Shown: piece by piece, positions 47,394-54,118 of the stretch | How the letters are laid out: each line of letters starts with the position of its first letter | Position numbering within the stretch: the first letter of the stretch is position 1 | NCBI RefSeq assembly: GCF_001428895.1 | Contig: NZ_LMJA01000033.1 | Location: 93,614 to 157,613, forward strand | Reading direction: 5' to 3' | Origin: Mycobacterium sp. Root265 | GTDB taxonomy: Bacteria > Actinomycetota > Actinomycetes > Mycobacteriales > Mycobacteriaceae | DNA: 64,000 nt | The notes under the pieces: generated by a model | The model's database searches: none | Seen by the model: only the letters and a program-made list of their open reading frames with translations | Told to the model about the DNA's origin: nothing | Position numbers and translations under genes: made by a program

Positions 47394-47825
47394 TCAGAGC
47401 GACGAGTAGTACTCGGCCATCGCAGCCTGGGTGATCTCCGTATCGCTCGGCGCGCCTGGTTCCAGCGCGCCCCGCGCTTCACGCCACGGCTGTTCCCGGT
47501 GGGTCAGATCGCTGAGCCACATCGCGGACTTGTCGCCATAAAATTTGACCACGGAGTCAATCGTCGACTTTTCCTCGGCTCGCAGGGCACCGGGGTTGCC
47601 GGGAATGTCGCTCTCAGACACCCGAAACTGCCGGCGATGTTCGCGGTACAGCGCAGGGCAAACAGGCCCGTTCGCCCAAGCTTCAATGCGCCGAGCGAAC
47701 AGTGGCTGTTCCTCCCAGACGAGATGCCAAGCCTGGCTGTAGTACACGAGCTTCTGCAGCTTCATCGCGGTCATCGGGCCCAACTTGGCAAGGATGTACC
47801 GGGCGACGTCGGATACCTCTGCCAT
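47394..47825 (-). CDS. Panacea-domain (DUF4065, SocA-like) antitoxin
   Basis: The 143-residue protein has the DUF4065 hallmark LGPMTAMKLQKLVYYSQAWH, RRIEAWANGPVCPALYRE and KSAMWLSDLTHREQPWREAR. The domain is found in SocA, GepA and hyperpromiscuous antitoxins. AAAGGG precedes the ATG. It comes first, ahead of its partner, and is preceded by the DnaA-box array. In a mobile element such a pair may stabilise the element or abort infection. Confidence 0.85.
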   Translation of the reverse strand: MAEVSDVARYILAKLGPMTAMKLQKLVYYSQAWHLVWEEQPLFARRIEAWANGPVCPALYREHRRQFRVSESDIPGNPGALRAEEKSTIDSVVKFYGDKSAMWLSDLTHREQPWREARGALEPGAPSDTEITQAAMAEYYSSL

Positions 47826-47838
47826 TTCAGACCCTTTC

Positions 47839-47891
47839 TGTGGATAACTTGTGGATAACCTGTGGGCAACTTCCTTGCCCCTTGTGTATAA
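47839..47891. promoter_or_regulatory. DnaA-box-like array on an 11-bp grid
   Basis: TGTGGATAA occurs at 47839 and 47850, TGTGGGCAA at 47861 and TGTGTATAA at 47883, starting 11, 11 and 22 bases apart. TGTGGATAA is the exact complement of the DnaA box TTATCCACA. The array lies just upstream of the Panacea gene and may be a replication origin of the element or a DnaA-controlled promoter. Confidence 0.6.
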
Positions 47892-47991
47892 CGCAACCCT
47901 ATGACAAGTAGTGCCCAGTCTCGCAAACGGTGCGGTGTGTCATCGACCTAGGGCTCGCGGGCTGGGCGAGGGGCGTGGCGGTCAGACCAGA

Positions 47992-48279
47992 TCAGCATCG
48001 CCTGATCACCGTGAGCACATCGTCCTTGCTCTGATCGGGTTCCAGGAGTTTCAGCATGTTTGCGACGTGCCGCTGAGCGGCTTTCTTTGCGTAGTGGACG
48101 TGGCGGAAGTCCCCCAGGTCGTTGGTCCACTCGACGGCCCACGGCTCCGGCCCGAGGTCGTCTGTCGGCTCGATCTCGATGGCCACTATCCGGGTGACGT
48201 GCACACCATCCTGCATACCCAGATCCAGCGCCAACACCTGCAAAGCCGACTTCACCCGCAGCCTCGTTTCAGCATCCAT
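47992..48279 (-). CDS. Hypothetical element protein (95 aa)
   Basis: The 95-residue acidic protein has no domain I recognise. It looks like a soluble alpha/beta protein (IVAIEIEPTDDLG, DFRHVHYAKKAAQRHVANML). No strong ribosome binding site is visible. The opposite strand reads as an Arg/His-rich shadow, so this strand is the better candidate. Confidence 0.45.
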   Translation of the reverse strand: MDAETRLRVKSALQVLALDLGMQDGVHVTRIVAIEIEPTDDLGPEPWAVEWTNDLGDFRHVHYAKKAAQRHVANMLKLLEPDQSKDDVLTVIRRC

Positions 48280-48459
48280 ACCGGATTGGACGCAGCGGAC
48301 AGCCGCTCGGTTCCCACGTCTACGCCCCTCTTTCGACGACGAGCGGGGCGCGCCTGTCCGTCGTTCGGATTAATCGGTCGCGTTTTCGCTCCAGAGGCCA
48401 TCACGGCGCCGATAGGCTCCGTCAGTTCTACGCATCGGGGGAAGGGAAACCATCAATAA

Positions 48460-48897
48460 ATGAAGATTGCTCGCGTCGTCGCCGCACTGCTGGCCATGGT
48501 CCTGCTATCGAGTTGCTCAATGTCCACGTCGTCGTCGACCAAGTCCGACACAGCAGCATCATCTGCCGGCATCGGCACACCCGTCCGCGACGGCAAGTTC
48601 GAATTCACAGTCACAAAGGTGGACACCACGGACCCCAACCTTGTCCGGGTGCACGTCGAAGTCACCAACATCGGGAACGAAGCACAGCACTGGTCCTCCG
48701 GTAACCAGAAGCTACTAGCGGGCGGCAAAGAATTCGAATCCGATATGTGGGAGTCGGAGGGGTCATCCATGGACGAACTCAACCCCGGCTTAAGCGCCTC
48801 GGCCGTACTTGCCTTCAAGGTCCCACCCGGAACCGTGCCCGACGGAATCGAGCTTCACGACTCAATGTTCTCCCAAGGCGCGACTGTAAATCTATGA
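48460..48897 (+). CDS. DUF4352-like lipoprotein
   Basis: The 145-residue protein has a short signal with lipobox LSSC (lipidated C19), a Ser/Thr-rich spacer and an immunoglobulin-like DUF4352 domain with DGKFEFTVTKVDT and VRVHVEVTNIGNEAQHWS. It sits alone on the plus strand within the element. Prophage lipoproteins of this kind can act in superinfection exclusion in other phages; that is inference here. Confidence 0.75.
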   Translation: MKIARVVAALLAMVLLSSCSMSTSSSTKSDTAASSAGIGTPVRDGKFEFTVTKVDTTDPNLVRVHVEVTNIGNEAQHWSSGNQKLLAGGKEFESDMWESEGSSMDELNPGLSASAVLAFKVPPGTVPDGIELHDSMFSQGATVNL

Positions 48898-48920
48898 CGC
48901 GCAGGATGGCGGTCTGACGA

Positions 48921-49364
48921 ATGACAACACCCTGTCAGGTTCAAAGGTGCACGGGCGAAGCTACACACCCGGTCAAGCTCAAAGAACCCGGTGAGGTTGC
49001 CTCCACGTACATATGGACCGAGGTCTGCAGATCTCACTGGGAACAACTCACCCAAAAGTCTCTTGAGTGGGTTCTCGAAATTGGTAAGAACCCCATGAAC
49101 CCTGAATGGCACCAACAAACACTCATTGCCGGAACTGATCTCGCAGCTCTGGACGAGCACGTGATCGTAGAGAGACCGATCCTCAAAGAGCGGCCCGACC
49201 TCTACTCGCGAATCTTCAGCAACAACGACGAAGACGGCCCGCACCTCCAACTACTACTGCGACAACGGGGCGGCCAGACCACACAGAGCCTCACTGTGGT
49301 CGTGCGGCGGTCAGACGTGGACGGGCTGATTCAGCTCCTTACCGACTGGCGCGACTCCCGCTGA
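48921..49364 (+). CDS. Hypothetical element protein with N-terminal Cys/His motif
   Basis: The 147-residue protein has CQVQRC near the start and VCRSHW at 35-40, a possible zinc knuckle, followed by an acidic alpha/beta region ending in LLTDWRDSR. I do not recognise the family. It follows the lipoprotein by 23 bases in the same direction, so they may be co-transcribed. Confidence 0.6.
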   Translation: MTTPCQVQRCTGEATHPVKLKEPGEVASTYIWTEVCRSHWEQLTQKSLEWVLEIGKNPMNPEWHQQTLIAGTDLAALDEHVIVERPILKERPDLYSRIFSNNDEDGPHLQLLLRQRGGQTTQSLTVVVRRSDVDGLIQLLTDWRDSR

Positions 49365-49646
49365 TCCAGGACACCCCACCCCCTCTGCCCCTCCCGGCTA
49401 CCCCCCAGCCGCATCGGCCGGCATTGGCGGGATCTCTCTCCGAAGTTTTTTCCACAAACCCACCCCCTGACAGCGCCGCATACCCGGTGAAGAAAAAAAT
49501 TCTCGGGGAGGGTGATGCCTATGCCGGCCGTGGCGGGTCGGGGGTGGGGTGGAGGGGCCTCTCGGGTGGGCGCGAACACTGAATCAACCGATCGGGCGAC
49601 ATGCATCGAGCCTTCATGACCCAACCTAAAGGCCATACTTCCGACC
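49365..49646. other. Intergenic stretch, homopolymer-rich and G-rich
   Basis: The 282 bases hold a TTTTTT tract, an AAAAAAA tract about 50 bases later, the 15-mer CCTATGCCGGCCGTG (also at 52223-52237) and a G-rich run after it. No convincing gene is visible. Confidence 0.5.
49518..49532. repeat. 15-bp direct repeat with G-rich flank, copy 1
   Basis: CCTATGCCGGCCGTG is repeated at 52223-52237; both copies are followed within a few bases by G-runs. The pair encloses the AlbA_2 and small-terminase-like genes. Confidence 0.5.
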
Positions 49647-49970
49647 ATGACCGAACCGCCCGTACCAAAAGAACCGGACTGGACGGCGCGCTGTTTCGTG
49701 CACGAGCTGGATGAGATTGGGCCTGGCAATCCGTATATGTTGCGCACCTCCGACGACTCAGCGAGCCCGTGGAGGATGGTCAAGTCCCGACACCAGGGCT
49801 GGTGGACGGACGAGCAGACCGGTGTGCAGTTCGAATACACCACCGTGGAGTTCCACCGAGACGAAGCCCAGCGGATCTTGAATCACACGGACGAGATCGA
49901 GGTCGGGTTGATCCGACCGCCTTGGTGGCCGACTGACATGGAACCGCCGGTCTGGCCAAAACGCGAATGA
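49647..49970 (+). CDS. Hypothetical element protein (107 aa)
   Basis: The 107-residue protein is acidic, Trp/Pro-rich (WWTDEQTGVQFEYT, IRPPWWPTDMEPPVWP) and of unknown family. CATACT lies seven bases before the ATG. The AlbA_2 gene follows after 22 bases on the same strand, so they probably form a two-gene unit. Confidence 0.6.
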   Translation: MTEPPVPKEPDWTARCFVHELDEIGPGNPYMLRTSDDSASPWRMVKSRHQGWWTDEQTGVQFEYTTVEFHRDEAQRILNHTDEIEVGLIRPPWWPTDMEPPVWPKRE

Positions 49971-49992
49971 AAGCCCCGAGAAGAGATGCGCG

Positions 49993-51576
49993 ATGACTGA
50001 TGATCCGGCCGAGGAACCCGTCTCCGCCGAAACGCCGGCCGATCAAGCGTTCGTTGACGGCAGGACTGACTACGAAAAGCTCGTCGAGCTGCTCGCATTC
50101 CCGGAAGGAACGCACCTCGACTTCAAAGCCGAACTGGACTTGGGTTCGACCGAATCGAAGTTGAAGTTCGCCAAAGACGTCGTGGCGATGTCGAACACGC
50201 CGCCGGGAGGATACCTGTTGATAGGTGTCGACAATGACGGAAAGCTTTGCACCCCAACTGGAACCATTAACCGACCGAGCTTCGACGGCGCCCGCCTAGG
50301 CGATTTGGTGCGCCCGCACATCGAGGGTCGCGTCAACCTGCAAGTCGCTGTTCATGACCACCTCAATCATGAGGTTGTCGTGATCCTGGTCCTCCCCCAC
50401 CACGACGGATTACCTGTGCCGATGAGCAAGGCCGGCAACTATCAAGATCCCGAGAACTCGAAGAAGCAGATCAACATTTTCCGTCAGGGCGACGTACCGG
50501 TCCGAGAAGGTCCCGCAAACGTCCCTCTACGGCATGCACATTGGAGGCAGATCCTCTCCGTCTACAGCCGCCAGGTCCGAGCTGAAGGTACAGAACTGGC
50601 GCAAGCCATGCTGCGGGAATTCCTGAACGAACGCGGACAGTCCCGCGTGGAATCGGCCGGCAGTGTAGCGATACCCGTCCCACTGCTTGCCGACATGGAC
50701 GAGCTCACCTTCACGAGCACGATGCAATCGATGCTCAACATGAACGACGACTTGCGCCTACGCCGATTCCTCCAGAAGCTCGCCAAGACATCGCTGAAGC
50801 CCACGGCCAGCGAAGATGTTTTTGAGAACGGGTTAAGTAAGTGGTCAATCTTTTGCGCACAAGCGCTTTTCGGAGGGCGCACCGACCTTGTTGAGGAAGC
50901 CATTGAGGTGCTCAGTGAGCAGTACGCCGACCTCGGGTTCGGTGATGCCGAAACGAGAAAGCGACTCGCGGCCGTAGTCCACATCTACGCGTTGGGTAGC
51001 TCCGCGGTCCGTCAAGCAGACTGGCACGTCGTTCACCAACTAGCGCTGCAACCCGTCCCTTCGAACCCCTACGACCGGCAATACATGTACTCATCTTGGA
51101 TTCGGCACGGACAGGTAGATGCGAGCCGTGGAGCACTTCTGCCCGACCGGGGTGGATATCTCATATCGGCAGCACGTGACCTGCTGGTCCGGAACCCAGC
51201 GATGAGGCCAGACGTAGACGACGATGAAATTCCACCTGCCGATGAACTCGCGGCAGACGACCTGCTGCTGAACTCATTGGCCGAGTTTGACATTGCGTAC
51301 TGCTTAATCGTCGCCGCCGAAGGAAAACACGAAGGGGGTGGATACCCAATGTCAGCCGTGCTGAACGACCATCGATCGGGCAAGATGGCCGAAAGGATCG
51401 TGAGCAAACCGGAAGTCCGAAGAGCATTGTTCCCTAACTCGGATGACGCCGTGATTGCGCACGCGTTGCAGGAGACATACAGATCCGCAAGCATTGAGGC
51501 TTCCCGCTATGGCATGCACTGGGAAATGCCACGGTCGGTCAGGAAGTTCATCGAAGGCCATCCGACTGCCAATTAG
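49993..51576 (+). CDS. AlbA_2 (Schlafen-type) domain protein
   Basis: The 527-residue protein has an AlbA_2/SLFN domain at about 15-160: EGTHLDFKAELDL (family E.....E/D..EFK pattern), KDVVAMSNTPPGGYLLIGVD and ARLGDLVRPHIEG. The remainder is a large alpha-helical region with no motif I know and no helicase or kinase motif. In bacteria the AlbA_2 domain occurs in regulators, helicases and defence proteins. Its codon use looks less GC-rich than host genes. It could be an anti-phage effector. Confidence 0.78.
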   Translation: MTDDPAEEPVSAETPADQAFVDGRTDYEKLVELLAFPEGTHLDFKAELDLGSTESKLKFAKDVVAMSNTPPGGYLLIGVDNDGKLCTPTGTINRPSFDGARLGDLVRPHIEGRVNLQVAVHDHLNHEVVVILVLPHHDGLPVPMSKAGNYQDPENSKKQINIFRQGDVPVREGPANVPLRHAHWRQILSVYSRQVRAEGTELAQAMLREFLNERGQSRVESAGSVAIPVPLLADMDELTFTSTMQSMLNMNDDLRLRRFLQKLAKTSLKPTASEDVFENGLSKWSIFCAQALFGGRTDLVEEAIEVLSEQYADLGFGDAETRKRLAAVVHIYALGSSAVRQADWHVVHQLALQPVPSNPYDRQYMYSSWIRHGQVDASRGALLPDRGGYLISAARDLLVRNPAMRPDVDDDEIPPADELAADDLLLNSLAEFDIAYCLIVAAEGKHEGGGYPMSAVLNDHRSGKMAERIVSKPEVRRALFPNSDDAVIAHALQETYRSASIEASRYGMHWEMPRSVRKFIEGHPTAN

Positions 51577-51815
51577 GATCCGTCCTCGTAGTCATCCGCC
51601 CACCGAATACCGCGAGCAGCTTCCGGGTCCTCTCGCAACCTCCCGACGTACGCGAAGGCCTCTGCCGGGTCCATCGATTCACGCTCCATCAGCCACCGAC
51701 GTATCTGATTCGGTGTCATGCCCTCCCAGAGCAGGCCCCACTGCTCCAGCCAGCCGTGCGGCCACTGGCACACCCCTTGATCGATGTTCTTCGGCGACTG
51801 AATCTCCCAGGCCAT
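51573..51815 (-). CDS. Hypothetical phage-type protein (80 aa)
   Basis: The 80-residue protein with NIDQGVCQWPHGWLEQWGLLWEGMTP (shown in part) is last in the minus-strand operon. Its start overlaps the upstream stop (TGATG), indicating coupling with the small-terminase-like gene. Family unknown; its N-terminal half looks like a minor phage assembly or head protein partner only by place. Confidence 0.55.
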   Translation of the reverse strand: MAWEIQSPKNIDQGVCQWPHGWLEQWGLLWEGMTPNQIRRWLMERESMDPAEAFAYVGRLREDPEAARGIRWADDYEDGS

Positions 51816-52177
51816 CAGTTCACCGCCTTCACCGCCTTCAGCGCATGCCGGGCGATACCGGCCTTCACGTGGCGGGCTGACTTCGGGCGGCCTACACCGA
51901 ACTCCAAGCGCGACACCAGATCCACCACCTGCTTGTCCAGCGCCCGCGCTTCAGCGGAGAGCTTCACCAGCACTGTCATCCGGGCCTCGCCGGCCCGCTC
52001 GACGTCGTATAGCCCGCGCACATCCTCCGCACGGTCAGCAGTCGCCACCGCACGATCAATGATGTCCAGCTCCGGTGGAGACCACGCCAGCACAGTTCCC
52101 GACATCTCACCCGCTTGGCGAAGGCCCTCGGTTAGCGATGCGCGGAGACGGCTACCCGCGGACGAAGATCCACTCAT
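51815..52177 (-). CDS. Small terminase subunit-like protein
   Basis: The 120-residue protein has a helical layout with WSPPELDIIDRAVATADRAEDV and LSAEARALDKQVVDLVSRLEF, similar to the C-terminal half of phage small terminase subunits such as that of phiRv2. ATG 52177 follows a G-rich site; ATG 52210 is possible. In satellites a small terminase redirects a helper phage's packaging. The call rests on pattern and position only. Confidence 0.5.
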   Translation of the reverse strand: MSGSSSAGSRLRASLTEGLRQAGEMSGTVLAWSPPELDIIDRAVATADRAEDVRGLYDVERAGEARMTVLVKLSAEARALDKQVVDLVSRLEFGVGRPKSARHVKAGIARHALKAVKAVN

Positions 52178-52222
52178 GCCCAACCCCCAGAAAATCCGGT
52201 TGCTGAGCATCCAGTGGCAGGC

Positions 52223-52237
52223 CCTATGCCGGCCGTG
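52223..52237. repeat. 15-bp direct repeat with G-rich flank, copy 2
   Basis: This is the second copy of CCTATGCCGGCCGTG, in the 221-base gap upstream of the small-terminase-like gene. A packaging or recombination site is conceivable but unproven. Confidence 0.5.
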
Positions 52238-52398
52238 TCCGCTGTGAGGGGTGCCATGGGGGGCACGTGGGTGGGGGTGTGCGGCGGCGCTGCGCAGGTA
52301 CTTCTCCGGCGTGGTGAGCCGTCGTGGAAGTCCTTGCCCGGAAAGGAGTGCACTGACAGGAAGTGGGTTTGACGCGTGCCGCCGCTGGCCATGAGGTT

Positions 52399-52566
52399 CT
52401 AGTCGGCCGGGGTGAAGTTGAAGAGGGCGCCGGATCGGAGCGCGTTCAGGAAAGCGAGCTTGTCGGCCGCGGTGAGCGAGTTGACGTACTCATCGAGGCT
52501 GGCGTGGAACATCTCCATGGGGCTCAGGAAACCGGGCAGTGTCGCGAGGGCGGCGGGTCTAGGCAT
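52399..52566 (-). CDS. Small hypothetical element protein (55 aa)
   Basis: The start at 52566 has AAAGGATCG upstream and overlaps the end of the 325-residue gene by eight bases. The peptide contains LDEYVNSLTAADKLAFLNAL and has no recognisable family. Confidence 0.5.
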   Translation of the reverse strand: MPRPAALATLPGFLSPMEMFHASLDEYVNSLTAADKLAFLNALRSGALFNFTPAD

Positions 52567-53536
52567 GGGTGGCGATCCTTTGGTTGGTGGTGGGTGCCGG
52601 GGCTGCAAGGTCGGTGCTCGCGCCGAGTTCGGTCAGTTCGGCGAGACGGTTGTAGAACCACGAGGTGCCCGAGTAGGCGGCGGTGCGGAACATCTCGTCG
52701 GCCAGGGCGTGGCAGGCGGTGAGGGTGGCAGCGTCGGGCAACCATGGCTGGTTGTCGACGACGATCAGTAGCCATTCGCTGGGCCTGTGGGCGTGCGGCC
52801 ATGGGCTGTTGCGCTGCATGTCCTCGGGGTTCAGATCGGTTGCGCCGTGTTGGTTGAGCCACGCTGCGATGTCGTGGTTGTTGCTGCCGTCAGGTGCGGG
52901 TGTGGTCGCTCGGCGGTGCAGCCAGGCCGGTTCGATTTCGAGGAATCGGCGGGTTTGTCCGCACGCGACGGGGATGTGCGTCGGGAGGTGTGTTTCGTGT
53001 TGTCGGCTGACCCATTCGGTGTACTCGCGGTGAATCTCGTCGTAGCGGCCGAGTAGCTCGGTGACGGCCTTCCAGTCGGATGCTGCTTTCGGCCCGCCTG
53101 TGGTGAGTGCCTGCTCGGCGTTGACGGGGTGAGCGACGATCAGCGCCCGGTGCTTGTGAACATCGGTGACGAGGGTGTCGAGTTCGGACCGAAGGATGTC
53201 CAGGGCGGTATCGGATCCGGTGGTGAGCGCGTGGTCGGCGTCGGTGCGGGCCTGCTGCATGACGCGGACTGCGAGTTGGTGGAATTCGGCGCGTGCCCTC
53301 ATGCCGTTCAGGTCGGCCACGTAGGCGTCACAGACGCTGTTGAGGTCGGTAGCGCCGCCGTCGACAGCTTCGGCGACCTTGGCGTAATAGGCGGATTCGA
53401 GGTCTGCGCCGTTACCGAGGTTGTCGAGGCTCTGCAAGGTGAGGGTGCGAAGGCGGCGTTCACGTTCCAGAGCGGTCTGATAGCCGGGGATCTGGGACAG
53501 GATGCGGTCTTTGAGGCCGGTCTGATTCGCCTTCAT
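52559..53536 (-). CDS. Hypothetical element protein, helical N-terminal half (325 aa)
   Basis: The protein starts at ATG 53536, coupled to the gene before by a four-base overlap. Residues 1-170 are mostly alpha-helical and probably coiled coil; the rest is mixed and Trp-rich (EWLLIVVDNQPWLPDAATLT). I do not recognise it. It lies in the early operon where phiRv elements encode poorly characterised proteins. Confidence 0.65.
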   Translation of the reverse strand: MKANQTGLKDRILSQIPGYQTALERERRLRTLTLQSLDNLGNGADLESAYYAKVAEAVDGGATDLNSVCDAYVADLNGMRARAEFHQLAVRVMQQARTDADHALTTGSDTALDILRSELDTLVTDVHKHRALIVAHPVNAEQALTTGGPKAASDWKAVTELLGRYDEIHREYTEWVSRQHETHLPTHIPVACGQTRRFLEIEPAWLHRRATTPAPDGSNNHDIAAWLNQHGATDLNPEDMQRNSPWPHAHRPSEWLLIVVDNQPWLPDAATLTACHALADEMFRTAAYSGTSWFYNRLAELTELGASTDLAAPAPTTNQRIATHA

Positions 53537-53763
53537 GCCTGCACCTCGTAGTCGGTGCGCTGGGCGGTCTGTTCGACTTCGATGGTGCGGCGTCCGTTGT
53601 TCCGGTACAGATCCTGCCCGGATTTGATGCCGGCTCGGGGGTCGGGTTCCGCTGGGGCTCCGGGGGTGGGTTCGCCTACCTCGTTGATGAGTGCGGAGCG
53701 TTCGGCTTCGGGGAGTTCGGCGAGCCACTGCTTGACGACTTGGCGCAGTACGGGGTCTGTCAT
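53533..53763 (-). CDS. Hypothetical element protein (76 aa)
   Basis: The 76-residue acidic protein starts at ATG 53763, which overlaps the HTH gene stop (ATGA). It has an N-terminal helix (VLRQVVKQWLAELPEAERSA) and a Pro/Gly-rich tail. No family is recognised. Confidence 0.6.
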   Translation of the reverse strand: MTDPVLRQVVKQWLAELPEAERSALINEVGEPTPGAPAEPDPRAGIKSGQDLYRNNGRRTIEVEQTAQRTDYEVQA

Positions 53764-54098
53764 GGGTTTCTCCTAGCTGTGGCGTATTCGGTGACGGTGT
53801 CGTGGTTGAAAAGCCAACGGCCGGCGATGAGTTGGCCTTCCAGGTCGGTGTGTAGTCGTCGGACGTGGCGGCTGCTGCATCCGAGGATTACGGCGGTTTG
53901 CTTCGCGTCGATTAAGTTGGGGTTCTGACTCAATGGTGGTGCAGCAGACCCAATCTCATGTCCAGAGGTGGACATGTAGGTGAGTAGGCTTCGCACCCGC
54001 TCCGGGATCGGCTGGCCCGTGCGCTGCCGACGCATCACCATCTCCGCGACACAATCCCGCAGGAGACGAGCCTGATCATCGGAGAACTCGACGGTCAT
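53760..54098 (-). CDS. Helix-turn-helix protein (HTH_17-like)
   Basis: The 112-residue protein has a C-terminal winged-helix/excisionase-type DNA-binding segment: LIDAKQTAVILGCSSRHVRRLHTDL, cut here, then WLFNHDTVTEYA. The N-terminal half has two helices. It lies 20 bases after the ATPase gene. It could regulate the operon or assist replication or excision. Confidence 0.65.
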   Translation of the reverse strand: MTVEFSDDQARLLRDCVAEMVMRRQRTGQPIPERVRSLLTYMSTSGHEIGSAAPPLSQNPNLIDAKQTAVILGCSSRHVRRLHTDLEGQLIAGRWLFNHDTVTEYATARRNP

Positions 54099-54118
54099 TA
54101 CTTACCGTCTTCCGTGGA

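Noticed and set aside
47911-48459. 182-codon open frame on the plus strand in the element
   Set aside because: His/Arg/Pro-rich shadow; the minus-strand 95-residue frame looks more like a protein.
49993-51576. AlbA_2 protein as a Schlafen helicase or kinase-linked regulator
   Set aside because: No Walker A/B or helicase motif is visible after the AlbA_2 domain.
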